From Meghimatium bilineatum (Eukaryota; Mollusca; Gastropoda; Stylommatophora; Philomycidae), in NCBI GenBank assembly GCA_034231615.1, contig CM067311.1, positions 17,628,143 to 17,692,142 on the forward strand: a DNA stretch of 64,000 nt, read 5' to 3'. Below, piece by piece: positions 10,811 to 21,456 of the stretch. Below the pieces are notes generated by a model. It did not search any database. It was not told the DNA's origin and was given only the letters and a program-made list of their open reading frames with translations. The first letter of the stretch is position 1. Every line of letters begins with the position of its first letter. A program made the translations under genes and the position numbers.

Positions 10811-11164
10811 ACCTTTCAATGCTTTTTGTGTAATCCAGCTTCCACTCCTGTCAACTACTCCCCACCCCCAACCCATTTAATCCCGATGCCGCCCCAAGTT
10901 CTCTACATTGTTTATTCGTAACCCCTGCTATTTGTTTGTCATGGTGAGACCACACACACTATTTGGTGTATTTATTTGATTTATGTATTCAGTTATTGTC
11001 CTTGAAATAAAGCATTCCCTTGATATGATTTAACACTTGTAACGTCTTCACATTCTGACATCTATTATATATTTATATATCGCAAATTTTTATCTTTTAC
11101 CGGTGTGTAGGATTTTGCGCCTGTTTCAATCATAATTGAACGCGTGTCTCCTAATATTTCGGTC

Positions 11165-11745
11165 TTTCTGTTCATGTACAGCTAGAGATGTCTTGGTATA
11201 GATATCTTTGTACGAGATATAAATATACGTTTGTGATATTTCAGTGTGTTATCGTTTCTTGAGAAAGTTCCGGTTTGGTCCACACGTGGAAGCAGTCTTG
11301 TGTTATTAGGTGTTAGTGTGTGTTATTGTTATTCAGTGTTTACATTGTTTGAACAAAAATATTGAAAGTGTTACAGTTAAAAAAAACAGCAAAAAACTGT
11401 ATGGTTACTGTTTTAAAAAAAACTCGCAGGGAGGGGATTGAATAGCTGTGTCATAAACGCCGCATGCTCTTGCTGTCGCCACGTCATGTACAGGGTGAGT
11501 TTATTTGATTTACTCTCCGACAGAAAAAACCCAGTCCTTACCGGGGAACGACCTCTAGACGTCACTCGTGTGAGACCAGCGTTCTAACCTCTAGGCCATG
11601 CGCCAAACTCTCAGTGTTACAGTAACATTGTTAATTTAATAAAAATCTGTATCGCTTATTTGTTTTGTTACTGCAGCACTCCCGACTTTGTAGAAAATCA
11701 TCTGACTATTTGGTTATTTATACTTATTTTGTTGTTGTTGGGACG
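11165..11745 (+). repeat. D1 dispersed repeat, copy 1 (split by a SINE)
   Basis: Two stretches match 14515-14850 in the same order. One has TCTTGGTA, ATATCTTT, CGTTTCTTGAGAAA and GTTATTGTTATTCAGTG words. The other has ATCGCTTATTTGTTTTGTTA at about 11651. Between them lies the SINE at 11378-11612, absent from the second copy. No protein is readable. Nature unknown; a degraded transposon or LTR is possible. Confidence 0.55.
11378..11612 (-). mobile_element. tRNA-derived SINE with 11-bp target-site duplication
   Basis: The element is flanked by the identical 11-mer AGTGTTACAGT at 11367-11377 and 11613-11623. Read on the minus strand it starts next to the right-hand duplicate with a tRNA-like head: GGCGCATGGCCTAGAGGTTA has an A-box-like TGGCCTAGAGG, followed by AACGCTGGTCTCACACG and GTCTAGAGGTCGTTCCCC, a degraded B-box. 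A 150-bp unrelated body follows and ends in T-rich sequence. It interrupts D1, whose second copy lacks it. The anticodon-arm pairing is poor, so it is not a working tRNA gene. Confidence 0.78.
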
Positions 11746-11880
11746 TACAGAAAATGCCGTTTATATATTAGTTTTATGTCATTTTGTTGCATTGGAGCCA
11801 CTAGAACGGACCAACTTCAATTCTCGTCCGTCTCAAGAATTATTCATTTATTCTCATGTTTCCTATTGAGCTTACTTAGA
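11733..11880 (+). mobile_element. S1 SINE-like repeat, tRNA-like 3' end only
   Basis: Shows GGGACGTACAGAAAATG, GAACGGACCAACTTCAATTC, TCTCAAGAATTATT and TTCTCATGTTTCCTATTGAG. These correspond to the last 150 bp of the S1 unit. Confidence 0.55.
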
Positions 11881-12225
11881 AAAACACAAGATTCGTGTGT
11901 TCAGAGGTTATTCTTTCGACAACCAGTCTATGATGTTTTCTCTATTTGCGTACAAATTATAGGCCCCTAGGGATTATTTGCATGCGCTCCAGAGCTAAAT
12001 AATCTGAGAGACGTTCTTGGAAGTGCTGCTTTGTTGATAGAGATAACATACATGTGGGGTGGGTGGGGGGGGCGGAGAAACAAACTAATCAAATAAATTT
12101 TCTACTTCATTTGAGCCTTTACTGCGATAGTGAATTTTGAAGAGACATACAGGTCTACTCCAGTCGGCATGGCACATGATTAAATTGATGTATATTTATT
12201 TGTAGTAAACAAATATTTCCTCTGA
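11881..12225. other. no recognisable feature; G-rich run at 12055-12076
   Basis: Unique-looking sequence apart from a G-run of the form GGGGTGGGTGGGGGGGG that could fold as a quadruplex. Confidence 0.5.
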
Positions 12226-12299
12226 CTACTGAAACAATTATCTAACTGAGGTGTCCTTTCAGACGATGGCCTCACTGCCACTCTGTAAATCTCCCGGAT
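12226..12299 (-). repeat. LINE-I 3' terminal fragment, left copy
   Basis: About 74 bp matching 13157-13232 in the same orientation with roughly one difference per seven bases. Shared words are CTGAGGTGTCCTTTCAGA versus TTGAGGTATCCTTTCAGA, and ACTCTGTAA with CTCCCGGA. It lies just left of the inserted LINE-A-related copy, so it is either a long target duplication or a separate LINE end. Confidence 0.65.
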
Positions 12300-12344
12300 A
12301 TGTGCACCCGGATACCCAGATCTGGTATTGAATGGCTTTAAAAT

Positions 12345-13140
12345 AATAGTCTTGAAGATGTCGACTTCGCAGAAGATCTAGCGTTACTTAACTCAACTCA
12401 TGAAGATGCCCAAGAAAAATAAATCGCCTTAAACTATTCTCTGCACACCTTGGGCTTGAAATCAACACATCAAAAACCAAAATATTTGATCTTGCCAACA
12501 AATCAGCGGACATCACACTAAACGACATCACTCTTGAAAAAGTCAACAACTTCACATACCTTGGCAGCAAGCCAACAACAGGAGATTCATCAACAGAAAT
12601 ATTAAAACGTATTGCATTAGCTGAAACGCATTCAATAAACTATCAAATATATGGCATTCAAAAACGCTAAGAAACAACACGAAAACTCAAAATCTTCAAC
12701 TCCTGCATAATTCCAACATTAACACATGAATGCGAAAATTGCAAAGCAACATCAAACTTAGAACAAAGACTAAACGCATTTGAAAACAAATGTCTTATAC
12801 GACTATTGAACATCCGTTGGTCGGACTTTAAATCAAACACAGTCATCAGGCAAGAATCATAACAAGAATATGTATCCACCTTTATTAGAAGGCGACGCTG
12901 GAATTACATCGGACACGCACTGCGAATGGATACCAAAAGACTTCCCTGTCAAGCTTTGATGTGATCACCAAGGGGCAAGAGAAAATGAGGAACACAAAAA
13001 GAGACCTTACGTAGAACTATTACAAGAAAGCGCTTCACCATTGGTATCTGAAACAATGAAGACCTAAGACAAATTGCAACAAAACGCGAGACATGAAAAT
13101 CTATAACATCCGCCCTATGTTTCATCTTGGCCCTAGAGGA
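12345..13140 (+). pseudogene. LINE reverse transcriptase C-terminal half, diverged LINE-A relative
   Basis: Plus-strand translation with frameshifts gives LEDVDFAEDLALL, where the palm FADD has become FAED; then NRLKLFSAHLGLEINTSKTK, NNFTYLGSKPTTGDSSTE, EQRLNAFENKCLIRLLNIRW, RRRRWNYIGHALRMD, ETLRRTITRKR and SALCFILALEE at the end. Block order matches LINE-A at 2232-3010, but at least four in-frame stops are present and the catalytic acid is changed. It sits between two direct copies of a LINE-I end, which suggests insertion into an older LINE. Old, non-functional copy. Confidence 0.82.
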
Positions 13141-13156
13141 ATAATTAAGTAACAAA

Positions 13157-13690
13157 CTAACTGGAACAACTATATAATTGAGGTATCCTTTCAGAACGAT
13201 GGACTCACTGCTACTCTGTAACTCTCCCGGAGCTTTGCAAGCTGATCAGCCTCTTCCACTGTTGAATTCAGACGGACTTTGATTTTCTGTGCTTATCGTA
13301 TTCTTGTCTGCCTCTTTTTTTTTCTGGAACCTTTCCTTTACATGATTGGTCTTTCTAAATCATTATGTCCAAAATCTACTAGCTTACATTTTTAACAATA
13401 TGTTTAAGTAGATAGTCATTTATGCTCAGGTCTTTAAGGACGTCCATGATGGATCGTCTTTCTGTTTAAGGCATTCTTAGAATCTTAATTTTAAATGTTA
13501 CATTGTATTTTCCATTGCGGTATCATTGTCCCAAATCTCATAACCTTATGTAGCAATTGGAAAAATATAACTTCTTGAACGCTGTAACTATTTTTATAAT
13601 TACTCTTGCCATAGAATTTTTATCTATGAGGTTTTTTGCAGGATAATTACTAATCGGTTTCTTATCTTTGCTGATCAATTTCCTGTGATG
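13157..13690 (-). pseudogene. LINE C-terminal fragment (LINE-I), heavily degraded
   Basis: On the minus strand, with several stops and frame changes, I read NSMARVIIKIVTAFKKL, then KILRMP-TERRSIMDVLKDL, INDYLLKHIVKN, EKKRGRQEYDKHRK, and finally STVEEADQLAKLRESYRVAV near the 3' end. These are the thumb, GHIxRR-like and basic C-terminal blocks of an RTE/BovB-like ORF2. The tryptophan and glycine positions expected in several blocks are lost. The terminal 75 bp is duplicated at 12226-12299. Confidence 0.6.
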
Positions 13691-13971
13691 CTAATAGTTG
13701 ACTCGACATTTTCTATAGCATGTTTCACTAGCTGTGCCTTCAAACAAATGGAAATTATCAGATTAACCATCTAACAGATACAACCTTAAAAACAGTCTGC
13801 CTTGTGATCAAGAGCGCATAATCGTGCAATTTCAAGAAAAATTCATGTAAATTGTATGATAAAAAGATAATATCGAAATGGAGTCTTATAAATGATATCA
13901 AACATCTTTAAAAATGTGTGTAAGACGTGTGTCGAAAAGTATAGATGTGATATATGTGGCGAATATACGAA

Positions 13972-14081
13972 CATTTAAATCAGTCTCCATTTCTAATGAA
14001 AAATGAAATTTCTAGGGTCTATACCATCATTTAAATCAGTCTCCATTTTAATGAAAAATGAAATTTCTAGGGTCTATACCA
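13972..14081. repeat. 56-bp direct duplication
   Basis: Two adjacent copies of a 54-56 bp unit containing ATTTAAATCAGTCTCCATTT and ATTTCTAGGGTCTATACC. Confidence 0.92.
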
Positions 14082-14514
14082 TTTCAAATTCACACACCAA
14101 AATTTCAATTATATATATGTGTTATATATTTGTTGAGATGCATCATTTCAAAGTTGGGCAAAGCTAGTGAAACTAGTACTACAATTATTGTTTGTCAATG
14201 ATTTTAGTAAGTGTGAGATAATTTCTGTTGCGTTATATTTCTGTATTTCTAAAATATATGCTAATTTATTACTTGTAAGGTTAAAATGTATGTGTATTAT
14301 GTTTTTGAATTCAACTATTTGTGTTTACTTTCTCCCTCTCTACCGCAAACCGATCGTGATCTCTTCTTCAGCGATAACAGACTAAATAAAGTTAATAATG
14401 TTACTATAATACTAACTAAAAATCAACAATACAATGTAGAAACTAAACAACAAGTACAATAAAAGGTAATGTTGAACGTTTTTCCTCTAACACTTATTAA
14501 CTTTTTTTTCCCGT
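14082..14514. other. no recognisable feature
   Basis: AT-rich sequence. A short open frame (14167-14385) has no motif. Confidence 0.5.
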
Positions 14515-14700
14515 TTGTGTACACAATTCTTGGTACAAATATCTTTTTATATAAAACAAGTTGTTATTTTCGTGTGTTTTCGTTTCTTGTGAAAACCCGT
14601 GTGGACCGCGACGCGGAAATAGTAATTGTTATTGTGTTTATTGTTATGCTTTTTCACATTGTTTTGTTTAGATTAATAGTTAGTATTAAAGTAACTTAAT

Positions 14701-14754
<54 letters not shown>

Positions 14755-14850
14755 GTTATCGCTTATTTGTTTTGTTACTGCGGCCCTACCAACTTTTTTT
14801 TTAGATATCTCTCTGACATTTTAGTTATTCATATTTCTCTTCCTTCTTTC
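14515..14850 (+). repeat. D1 dispersed repeat, copy 2
   Basis: Matches 11165-11745 without the SINE: TCTTGGTACAAATATCTTT, TTTTCGTTTCTTGTGAAAA, TTATTGTGTTTATTG and TTATCGCTTATTTGTTTTGT. A (TA)n run at 14704-14750 sits near where copy 1 has the SINE. Confidence 0.55.
14704..14750. repeat. (TA)n microsatellite
   Basis: Uninterrupted TA for about 47 bp within D1 copy 2. Confidence 0.95.
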
Positions 14851-15320
14851 TTTTATCTGGACACACCATTATCATTTGTCATTTCACATGTCTTTGAGAA
14901 CCATAATATCTATAGGGAATTACGACTCTATAGAAACACGTTTTTCCCAGTCATCGATTATATTATCCCAGATCGTCTATCATTGTTTTGACATGCTCTA
15001 TTTGCATTCGATATTCCTTGTTGCAACTGTTTTAAAACAACGTATTCCGATGCACACGACAGACAACCAAAATACGCATTTATACAAGATAGACATTCTA
15101 AATATACATTTTGCGACAGAAGAATGATTACGATTGTAGTCAATACAAGCGTTGGTAAAGCAAATATCTTTAATAGATTATGTGGTCATTGTAAGGTGGT
15201 GCTAATACGAAACTAGCGCTGTATAGTTGCTCTCCCATTCTCAGTTAAGTCTATTTCTGTAATTTAGGGTGTCTATACAGTCATTGTGCACCGATGACAC
15301 ACAGATTTGCACTGAATGTG
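14851..15320. other. no recognisable feature
   Basis: AT-rich sequence without identifiable coding motif, repeat or terminus. Confidence 0.5.
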
Positions 15321-15487
15321 TCATGTGACGTATTCCTTCCAGAACGTTGTCTTCCCAATGAACTCTCTGAACCTCTCTCTGTCTTGGGCGATGTAGCTTG
15401 CATTTTCTAGCGATGTATTCATGTTATCTTTAATGTCGTCTGTCCATCGTCGTCTTGGTCTGCCCTTTCTCCTCTTCACCAGGTACT
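15321..15487 (-). pseudogene. LINE 3' end fragment (LINE-B copy 2)
   Basis: About 167 bp nearly identical to 3811-3977, starting TCATGTGACGTATTCCTTCC and passing AATGAACTCTCTGAACCTCT and GGTCTGCCCTTTCTCCTC. On the minus strand it covers only the last basic block and 3' end of ORF2. The 5'-truncated end lies 33 bp before the 27-bp array. Confidence 0.8.
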
Positions 15488-15519
15488 CTTAATTGAATAC
15501 TTAACTGCACTGAATACTC

Positions 15520-15762
15520 ATAATTATATAACTGAAGACACTACCAATAATTATATAACTGAAGACACTACCAATAATTATATAACTGAAGACACTACCA
15601 ATAATTATATAACTGAAGACACTACCAATAATTATATAACTGAAGACACTACCAATAATTATATAACTGAAGACACTACCAATAATTATATAACTGAAGA
15701 CACTACCAATAATTATATAACTGAAGACACTACCAATAATTATATAACTGAAGACACTACCA
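15520..15762. repeat. 27-bp minisatellite
   Basis: Nine copies (243 bp) of a unit containing ATAATTATATAACTGAAGAC and ACTACCA, essentially identical. The minus strand stays open because 27 divides by three. Confidence 0.97.
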
Positions 15763-15853
15763 ATAAATTCGTGCAAAAAGCATCTCCTAAAATGATATCG
15801 TGTATAAACATTCTTAAGTACAAGTTGAAACAAGCGTGATTGAAAACATATCG

Positions 15854-16246
15854 ACAATATAAGGTTTAATGTAGAAAACCAACAATATTATGTTTTAACG
15901 TAGACAAGTCAACAATAATAGAGTTTAATGTAGAAAATTAACAATATTAGGGTTTAATGTAGAAAATTAACAATATTAGTGTGTAATGTAGAAAATTAAC
16001 AATATTAGAGTTTAATGTAGAAAATTAACAATATTAGGGTTTAATGTAGAAAATTAACAATATTAGGGTGTAATGTAGAAAATTAACAATATTAGGGTGT
16101 AATGTAGAAAATTAACAATATTAGGGTTTAGTGTAGAAAATTAACAATATTAGGGTGTAATGTAGAAAATTAACAATATTAGGGTGTAATGTAGAAAATT
16201 AACAATATTAGGGTTTAGTGTAGAAAATTAACAATATTAGGGTGTA
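15854..16246. repeat. 29-bp minisatellite
   Basis: About 13 copies of a 29-bp unit containing AATATTAGGG and TAATGTAGAAAATTAAC, with alternating GGTTTA, GGTGTA and GTTTAG variants. Leftmost copies are the most diverged. Confidence 0.95.
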
Positions 16247-16247
16247 A

Positions 16248-16320
16248 TCTGGTTGACCATCATTCTTCTGTGCCCTCCAAAATGTTCACTTTTAGGAACA
16301 CCGCATTTCAAATCCTGATA
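16248..16320 (-). pseudogene. Jockey-like ORF2 scrap
   Basis: The reverse complement contains AGAAGAATGATGGTCAACCA, matching the AAAGAATGATGGTCAATCAA segment near 54800 of the better Jockey-like copy. Only about 50-70 bp are recognisable. It begins where the 29-bp array ends. Confidence 0.4.
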
Positions 16321-16479
16321 TTTAATCCTGGCCACTGAAATTGAATCATCATCCACATTAATCTCACTCTCGATGCGATATCTCTTATGGAATTCAAAAT
16401 GTCAATCCCATAAATTGCCCCATGGCCCCATCGCCATGTGCCACAATCGCGCATGACGCCTGTTGATCTGTTCTTTCAT

Positions 16480-16610
16480 TACCTCGAACACAGACCGGTA
16501 CTGGCACCAGAAGTGTAGTAGTGGATACACTCAGGAAAAAACGGAGCAACTATGGACGTGTCCAGTTTTGAGTGATGATGATCCGACGACTAAGTAAGTG
16601 GAAAAATTAT
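16480..16610 (+). pseudogene. Jockey-like ORF2 C-terminal end
   Basis: Plus-strand translation gives a GYTQEKTEQLWTCPVLSDDD-type end, matching ADTLKERSEHLWTCPECNDV at the end of the copy at 52995-54945. One zinc-type cysteine is replaced by leucine. It ends CGACTAAGTAAG, comparable with the CTAA tail of the other copy. Confidence 0.65.
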
Positions 16611-16734
16611 ATGTGATAAAACAGACGTACTTAGAAGATGGGCAGATTATGTGACAGAGATGTTTGATGACCAACCGAACAAAAAATCTACAATATACAA
16701 AAATGATGTCCAGCAATACTGAATGCAAGTAAAT

Positions 16735-17125
16735 TCAGGTAGGAAGCATGAGGATAATTGAAAATAATTTTTACAGCTGGCGGAACTGAACTACATCCGC
16801 TCAAGCGGCACTGAATCGCCCCAGAACTCTCGTAAACAGCTTTTCCGTTCTCAATCATCCACATCCCCCAAAATATGTGATCTGGTCAACACATTCAACC
16901 TATGCACTCAAGTCACTGAGAACAGGCCAATCGAGACAAAGACCACCACAATAACAACAAACATCCCGCACAAGCACCGAAGTATTCGCAGGAACACAGA
17001 CTTAGAACTTATATTTTCGTACTTCAAGGATCTAAAGGCCTCGTAAACATAAATAACATAGAGACAGAACAATGTTGCTTCAAATAATATCTTATAGAAG
17101 TAAATTCAAGTAGGAATAAATGAGG
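16735..17125 (-). mobile_element. S1 SINE-like repeat, minus copy
   Basis: The reverse complement follows the unit at 4751-5128 from the GAAGCAACATTGTTCTGTCT block to the tRNA-like end. Both ends carry the CTTCCTACTTGAATTTACTT-type sequence, so the unit is flanked by its own terminal 30 bp in direct orientation. Bases 16885-17050 match the central part of the copy at 33805-34225. Confidence 0.68.
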
Positions 17126-17189
17126 ATAAAGAAAAAATGTTGTCTTGACGAGATTACATATTTATTTTTAATTTTTGTGGGGGGGGGGG

Positions 17190-17302
17190 GAGAGGGTGTG
17201 GTTGGTCAAGTATGGAAAACCGGTTTACTCGAGTTTCAGGGCGATTAAGTTACGCTGGAATGGACTTGGTTCATTTCCCGTCAGCTGTAACAATACTGAA
17301 TG
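17190..17302 (+). mobile_element. S1 SINE-like repeat, tRNA-like end only
   Basis: GTGTGGTTGGTCAAGTATGG, AAACCGGTTTAC, GGGCGATTAAG and GGTTCATTTCCCGTCAGCTG correspond to the last 110 bp of S1. It runs straight into the reverse-transcriptase fragment at 17290. Confidence 0.6.
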
Positions 17303-17780
17303 CAGAATTAGAAAACGCAATAAAATCAATAAAATGTGGAAAGACCGCAGGCTCCGACAACATAACAGCAGACATAATTAAAAACTCTAGATGAATTTTT
17401 TGTGGAAACTATAACAGAGCTTGTCAATGAAACAGGCCACATAAACTAAAGAACTGCAATCATCAATATTCAAACGACTACCCAGGCTTTGGATTGTACA
17501 GAATACAAAACAATAATTTGATGAATCATATAACCAAAGAAAAAAACTCAAAATAATACATGAAAGAATAAAAACAAGATAGACACTAAGTAAGGGCAAT
17601 TCGTTTTAAAGAAAAACAAAGAAACCAGATAAACTATACTTAGTAAGTATAAGTATCTATATTTGCTTCATAGACTACAGCAAGGTCTTTGACAGATCAA
17701 CATAAACACGAACAATTAATCGAATATCTTCAAGAAATAGGAACATATATAGGCCACAATCAAAGACAAAAAGTAGCAGA
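17290..17780 (+). pseudogene. LINE reverse transcriptase fingers/palm fragment (LINE-H)
   Basis: Plus-strand frames give AELENAIKSIKCGKTAGSDN-ITADIIK, the fingers block EVExAIKxLKNxKAPGxDxI of LINE reverse transcriptases. After several stops and shifts comes HERIKTR and CFIDYSKVFDR (17664-17696), which is palm motif A, FxDYSKAFD. It is the only non-Jockey fragment here from the N-terminal half of the domain. Motifs B and C are not readable beyond 17780. At least five stops make it dead. Confidence 0.72.
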
Positions 17781-18227
17781 GAAATCTGACATTCTTTTGG
17801 AAGCTGTCATGGAAGACTGTCTAAGACTGTTTAAAAAGGGAAAAAAACTTGGGCACTGAGCCAACAGATTATGAATCGCCAGAGGGTAGACAATGCTGTA
17901 GACACTGTAAGACTTGGAGGTAACAACGTGAGAGGCTGGGTGCTGAGCAAGACATTTCATGATGAGATAATTATGAAACGCCGGGAGACTAAAGCCATGA
18001 CTAGATTTGACAAAATAGCAATACGATTGGCATAACAGAGAACAGTAATCTAGAAGTGATCATAGAGTAATGGGAAGAGGACGGCGGGTTTGAAGACGTC
18101 TGGGGATGTGGTTAAGTATAACAACAGTTATAACATTATGGTATAGTTTAAGTTAATACTAGTCGCTTCTATATCTTATGTTGGCGCAGAAGGATATATC
18201 TAAATCGTATTTTGGTAAGCATTCTTT
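17781..18227. other. no recognisable feature
   Basis: Mixed sequence with a short plus-strand stretch reading KSDILLEAVMEDCLRLFKKG that I cannot assign to a family. Possibly degraded transposon. Confidence 0.4.
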
Positions 18228-18474
18228 ACATGAACATCGAATGTTGGGAGATCAAATTTCCACATATAATATTGGTAACTATACATATCTACATCGAATA
18301 TTGGTAACTATACATCTGCACATCGAATAGTGATAACTATTCATCTCCACATTTAATATTGGTAACTATACATCTTCACATCTAATATTGATAACTATAA
18401 TCTCTACATCGAATATTGGTAACTATACATCTGCACATCGAATAGTGATAACTATACATCTTTACATCGATGGT
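18228..18474. repeat. 29-bp minisatellite, main array
   Basis: About eight diverged copies of a 29-bp unit with TATTGGTAACTATACATCT and CACATCGAA. Monomers of the same repeat recur at 21457-21518. Confidence 0.9.
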
Positions 18475-18689
18475 GTTAAGTCTCCCCTAGCAGATGACGA
18501 AGCGTATAAATACTGATAATTCCTGTGGCCCGCAGGTTAAACATTCTTCTCGTTCCTCCTACAGTCGTCCTATTCTATTACTACCATATTTAATACGCAT
18601 TTCTCCACACCTCAGTCTCGACGTTTAATCAATCGTCCTATATAGTCCGCATATAGGCTAATGAAGTAGTCTCAGTGCATTCCGCTTAT

Positions 18690-19275
18690 CCATTGTTAAC
18701 TCTCAGTCTATTTGCGCCTGGGCTGCCAGTCTGTCTGCACTCTCATTACTGCGAAATCAGACTTGTCTTGTCCTAGCCACAAATGCCACACAGTGTTGTG
18801 GAGAGCCAAAGTCTTCTTTTTAATGCCAAATGTGATGCATTTTTCGTTGTAATATCATGTTGTTGTAGTATCTCTAATGTTATCAATACAGCTGCCTCTA
18901 GGTCTTGCTCTGTCTCTGTACTCAGATATCCTTCTATTTTATGCTGCAGCTGGAAGGTGATCTGGTGCTATCTCATGATCGAACTACTTGATTTATTGTC
19001 TTTCTATATATCTGATGTTTGGTTCCTATATCATTTCTGATCTTATCGTTTCTTATACAATCTGTTCTTCTGACCCAACAATCTACCGTATACTTCTCAT
19101 CTCACAGTTTGCAATCTTTCTCTCCTGCGTCCTGGACAGTGACCATGATTGACATTGATAACACAAAGTTGGTATAAATATACTGTGTATAAATATGTGT
19201 TTAGTAGCCAAGTTGATGTAAGGGTGTTTGAGCAGTTGTATAAATTGTATAAGACTGCGTTGGCTTTCTTGCATC
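18690..19275 (-). pseudogene. LINE C-terminal fragment (LINE-G)
   Basis: The minus-strand frame gives HIFIHSIFIPTLCYQCQSWS and LSRTQERKIANCEMRSIR, the Y-x-C-Q-S/T-W and CEMR blocks of one animal LINE group. Further 3', with shifts, come ARPRGSCIDNIRDT and an end near WLGQDKSDF. No palm motif remains. It lies immediately 3' of the decayed Jockey-like copy in the same orientation. Confidence 0.65.
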
Positions 19276-19431
19276 GTGTTTCAATTTCTCTGTCCAGTGT
19301 TGCAATAATAAGTAAAAATTATTCCCATCTATTTAAATTCTTGTACTTGTCTGAGGTTTTTTTCGTTAACGCGGGCGTGTCATGGGCAGAAAATCAATGT
19401 GATGGTCTTGAGTTTGAATTATAGATACGGT

Positions 19432-21430
19432 TCATTCATATCGATATAAATCATTTTGTGTTCTTCGCAGCAACGACTGGCAGTCTGATACATTAACTGC
19501 TTTGATGATTGAGCTTCCAGAGATCCATTTTAGAGCAGCTATGGCAACCTCGACTTCCATCCTCGTACTGGGTGAAGACGTTCCGTATGATCCGTTGTTC
19601 TCGGTAACCACTATACCACGATAGCTGACTGTGAACCGATAGCCAAACTCCTTACCATGACGTACACATTCATTGGTGAACACAATAATATCAATATCTC
19701 CAGAATCATCAGCAATTAGTTGATCAATTTCCACGTTTGATTATCCATTTCAACAATCTCTACATTCACTTTCAAGAATGATAATTACTTTATGAAAACA
19801 TGTCATGATTTGATAGACATTACGCCATTCTTCTCATGTAAGTAAGGTCAACTGTAAACTGTTGCTACCCCTTTTATAGTCATTTCAGCTTGTGCATCCG
19901 TGACATGCCGCTCTTAATTCTTGCTCCCTTTATGTGTTTGATATTCTTGTGCAGTCGGTGTCTCTGGTATGCAGTGACACGCGTGTCTGTTTTAGTTTCA
20001 GCAACAGCATATCGAGAATGTAGTGAGGAGTACAAGCACAGGTCTCATTTTCAAAATGAGGGCTTCCTGCTGCAGCCGAGGACTGTTCGTATTTACTCAT
20101 TCTGCGCACTTTCTATGCGCTCTCATTGCGAAAGTAATAGTGACATTGGAAAAATTCCTAATCAATAGTCGACCACATACATGACCAACTTGACCAAGGG
20201 AGGACTAAAAGTTGCTGCTCTAGACGCACTGCGACCATGGTATTAAATATCAAAAGCCTTCTTTTACACCGCTGTATCGTTTTTTTCAAAATGCTGGTTG
20301 TAAGATAGACTGTGATTAAAGGTTACTCCTACATAACTAAATCGACCACAACGCTCAATGTTCTGATCATCAATAGAGACATGGGGGTAGACCAGCCTTC
20401 ATTATACATAGTTCCGTTTTCTCAGTGTTGACTTCTGAACTTGAATGCATACACCATGTCAGTATTGAATCTAATGTCTCCTGGATGTCTTGGGCCATCT
20501 TCTGTCTGTGGAACGGATACTGTAGGTTAAGATGTCACAGCAAAATGTCAACTTCCGTCCCTGTCCAGTGGGTTTAATGTTGTTCACTTTGTTGTATATA
20601 TGTTTTCCATGAGGTTGAATATTGGCAAATTTTGTTGTATAGATTATGTCCATGGGGTTGAATATTGACTAACTTTTTGTATAGATGTTGAACAGCACTA
20701 GTGATAAGGGCGTCTAAGGTCTGACATCCACGTTCCTAAACGTAGTGCCACCGTCCTCTCCAGTAAGGCAGCAGCAATTCAGTTTATGATACAGTATATG
20801 GACTCTACAGCTGTGGAGAGAGAGCAACAATTTTGATAAGTCTACTTTTTTATAAGCATCTCCTAAGTTGATAGTCACTGAAATCGTCTCCTTCTTTGAG
20901 TGAAATCTCTGATAAACTGGTAAACTTAATACACAAACGTAGCTGCATTATTACGTCCCCTTTCCAGGACAGTATCTTCTAAGGACATTAGGTGGGATGT
21001 GCTCAGTCTCAAAGTTGCTCATTACCTTTCTAGCCAATGTTTTGCCCCATTAACTTGCCAAATACGTTGTGTAAGATGATGATCAGCCTGTGATTCTTGC
21101 CTTGTTTATAAAGTAGTTAGTTGGTTGGTTGGTTGCTGATCAAGCGGTTCATGGGGTAATGCCCTTTGACCCAATGCCATTTTGTGATATATACATGTTT
21201 TTTGAGCTGTTGTTTTGTTTCATATAATATGTTCCATTTATCTGGTCCTGGAGGGAGAAGCAGTTTCATGATTTGTAGAGTAGTCATATGTAGCTATCGT
21301 TCCAATCCTCTGCTACTGTAGCATTCTGTATACTAGTATTGAATGCCGTCACTACCACATTAATTATTCCCACTTGATCAAGTTGCTGAATGTGTGGTGA
21401 TAGTAGACACCGTCGGGAACAGGTAAAGTG
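19432..21430 (-). pseudogene. Jockey-like ORF2, heavily decayed (copy 2)
   Basis: Reading the minus strand from 21430: AEDWNDSYI (fingers region), FGKLMGQNI, INLGDAYKKVD (motif A, DLEDAYN-like, first acid changed), LSLVLFNIYTK (motif B end), DIQETLDSILTWC, IERCGRFSYVGVTFNHSL, VAVRLEQQLL, IESAQNE-IRTVLGCSRKPS, and an RNase H-like frame (19734-19432) with DIDIIVFTNECV, RMEVEVAIAALKWI and NVSDCQSLLRR. The RNase H catalytic Asp of the expected TDGS is Asn and the glycine is Glu, so that domain is dead. Frameshifts and stops are frequent and no clear palm motif C is seen. A small insertion with a CCAA-type tail lies at 21115-21265. Confidence 0.75.
21115..21265 (-). mobile_element. short LINE 3'-end insertion inside Jockey-like copy 2
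   Basis: A roughly 150-bp segment absent from the Jockey reading frame. On the minus strand it ends ATGAACCGCTTGATCAGCAA followed by (CCAA)n and (CTAA)n-type repeats. The tail resembles the CTAA tail of Jockey-like copy 1, so it is probably a 5'-truncated LINE 3' end. Confidence 0.45.
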
Positions 21431-21456
21431 CTGCGAATGTTGGAAATTCTAGATCG

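Noticed and set aside
11541-11612. Genuine tRNA gene on the minus strand
   Set aside because: The B-box is degraded and arms do not pair well; the target-site duplication and body identify it as a SINE.
15854-16246. Interstitial telomeric repeat because of TTAGGG words
   Set aside because: TTAGGG occurs once per 29-bp monomer and is part of a longer AT-rich unit, not a hexamer tandem.
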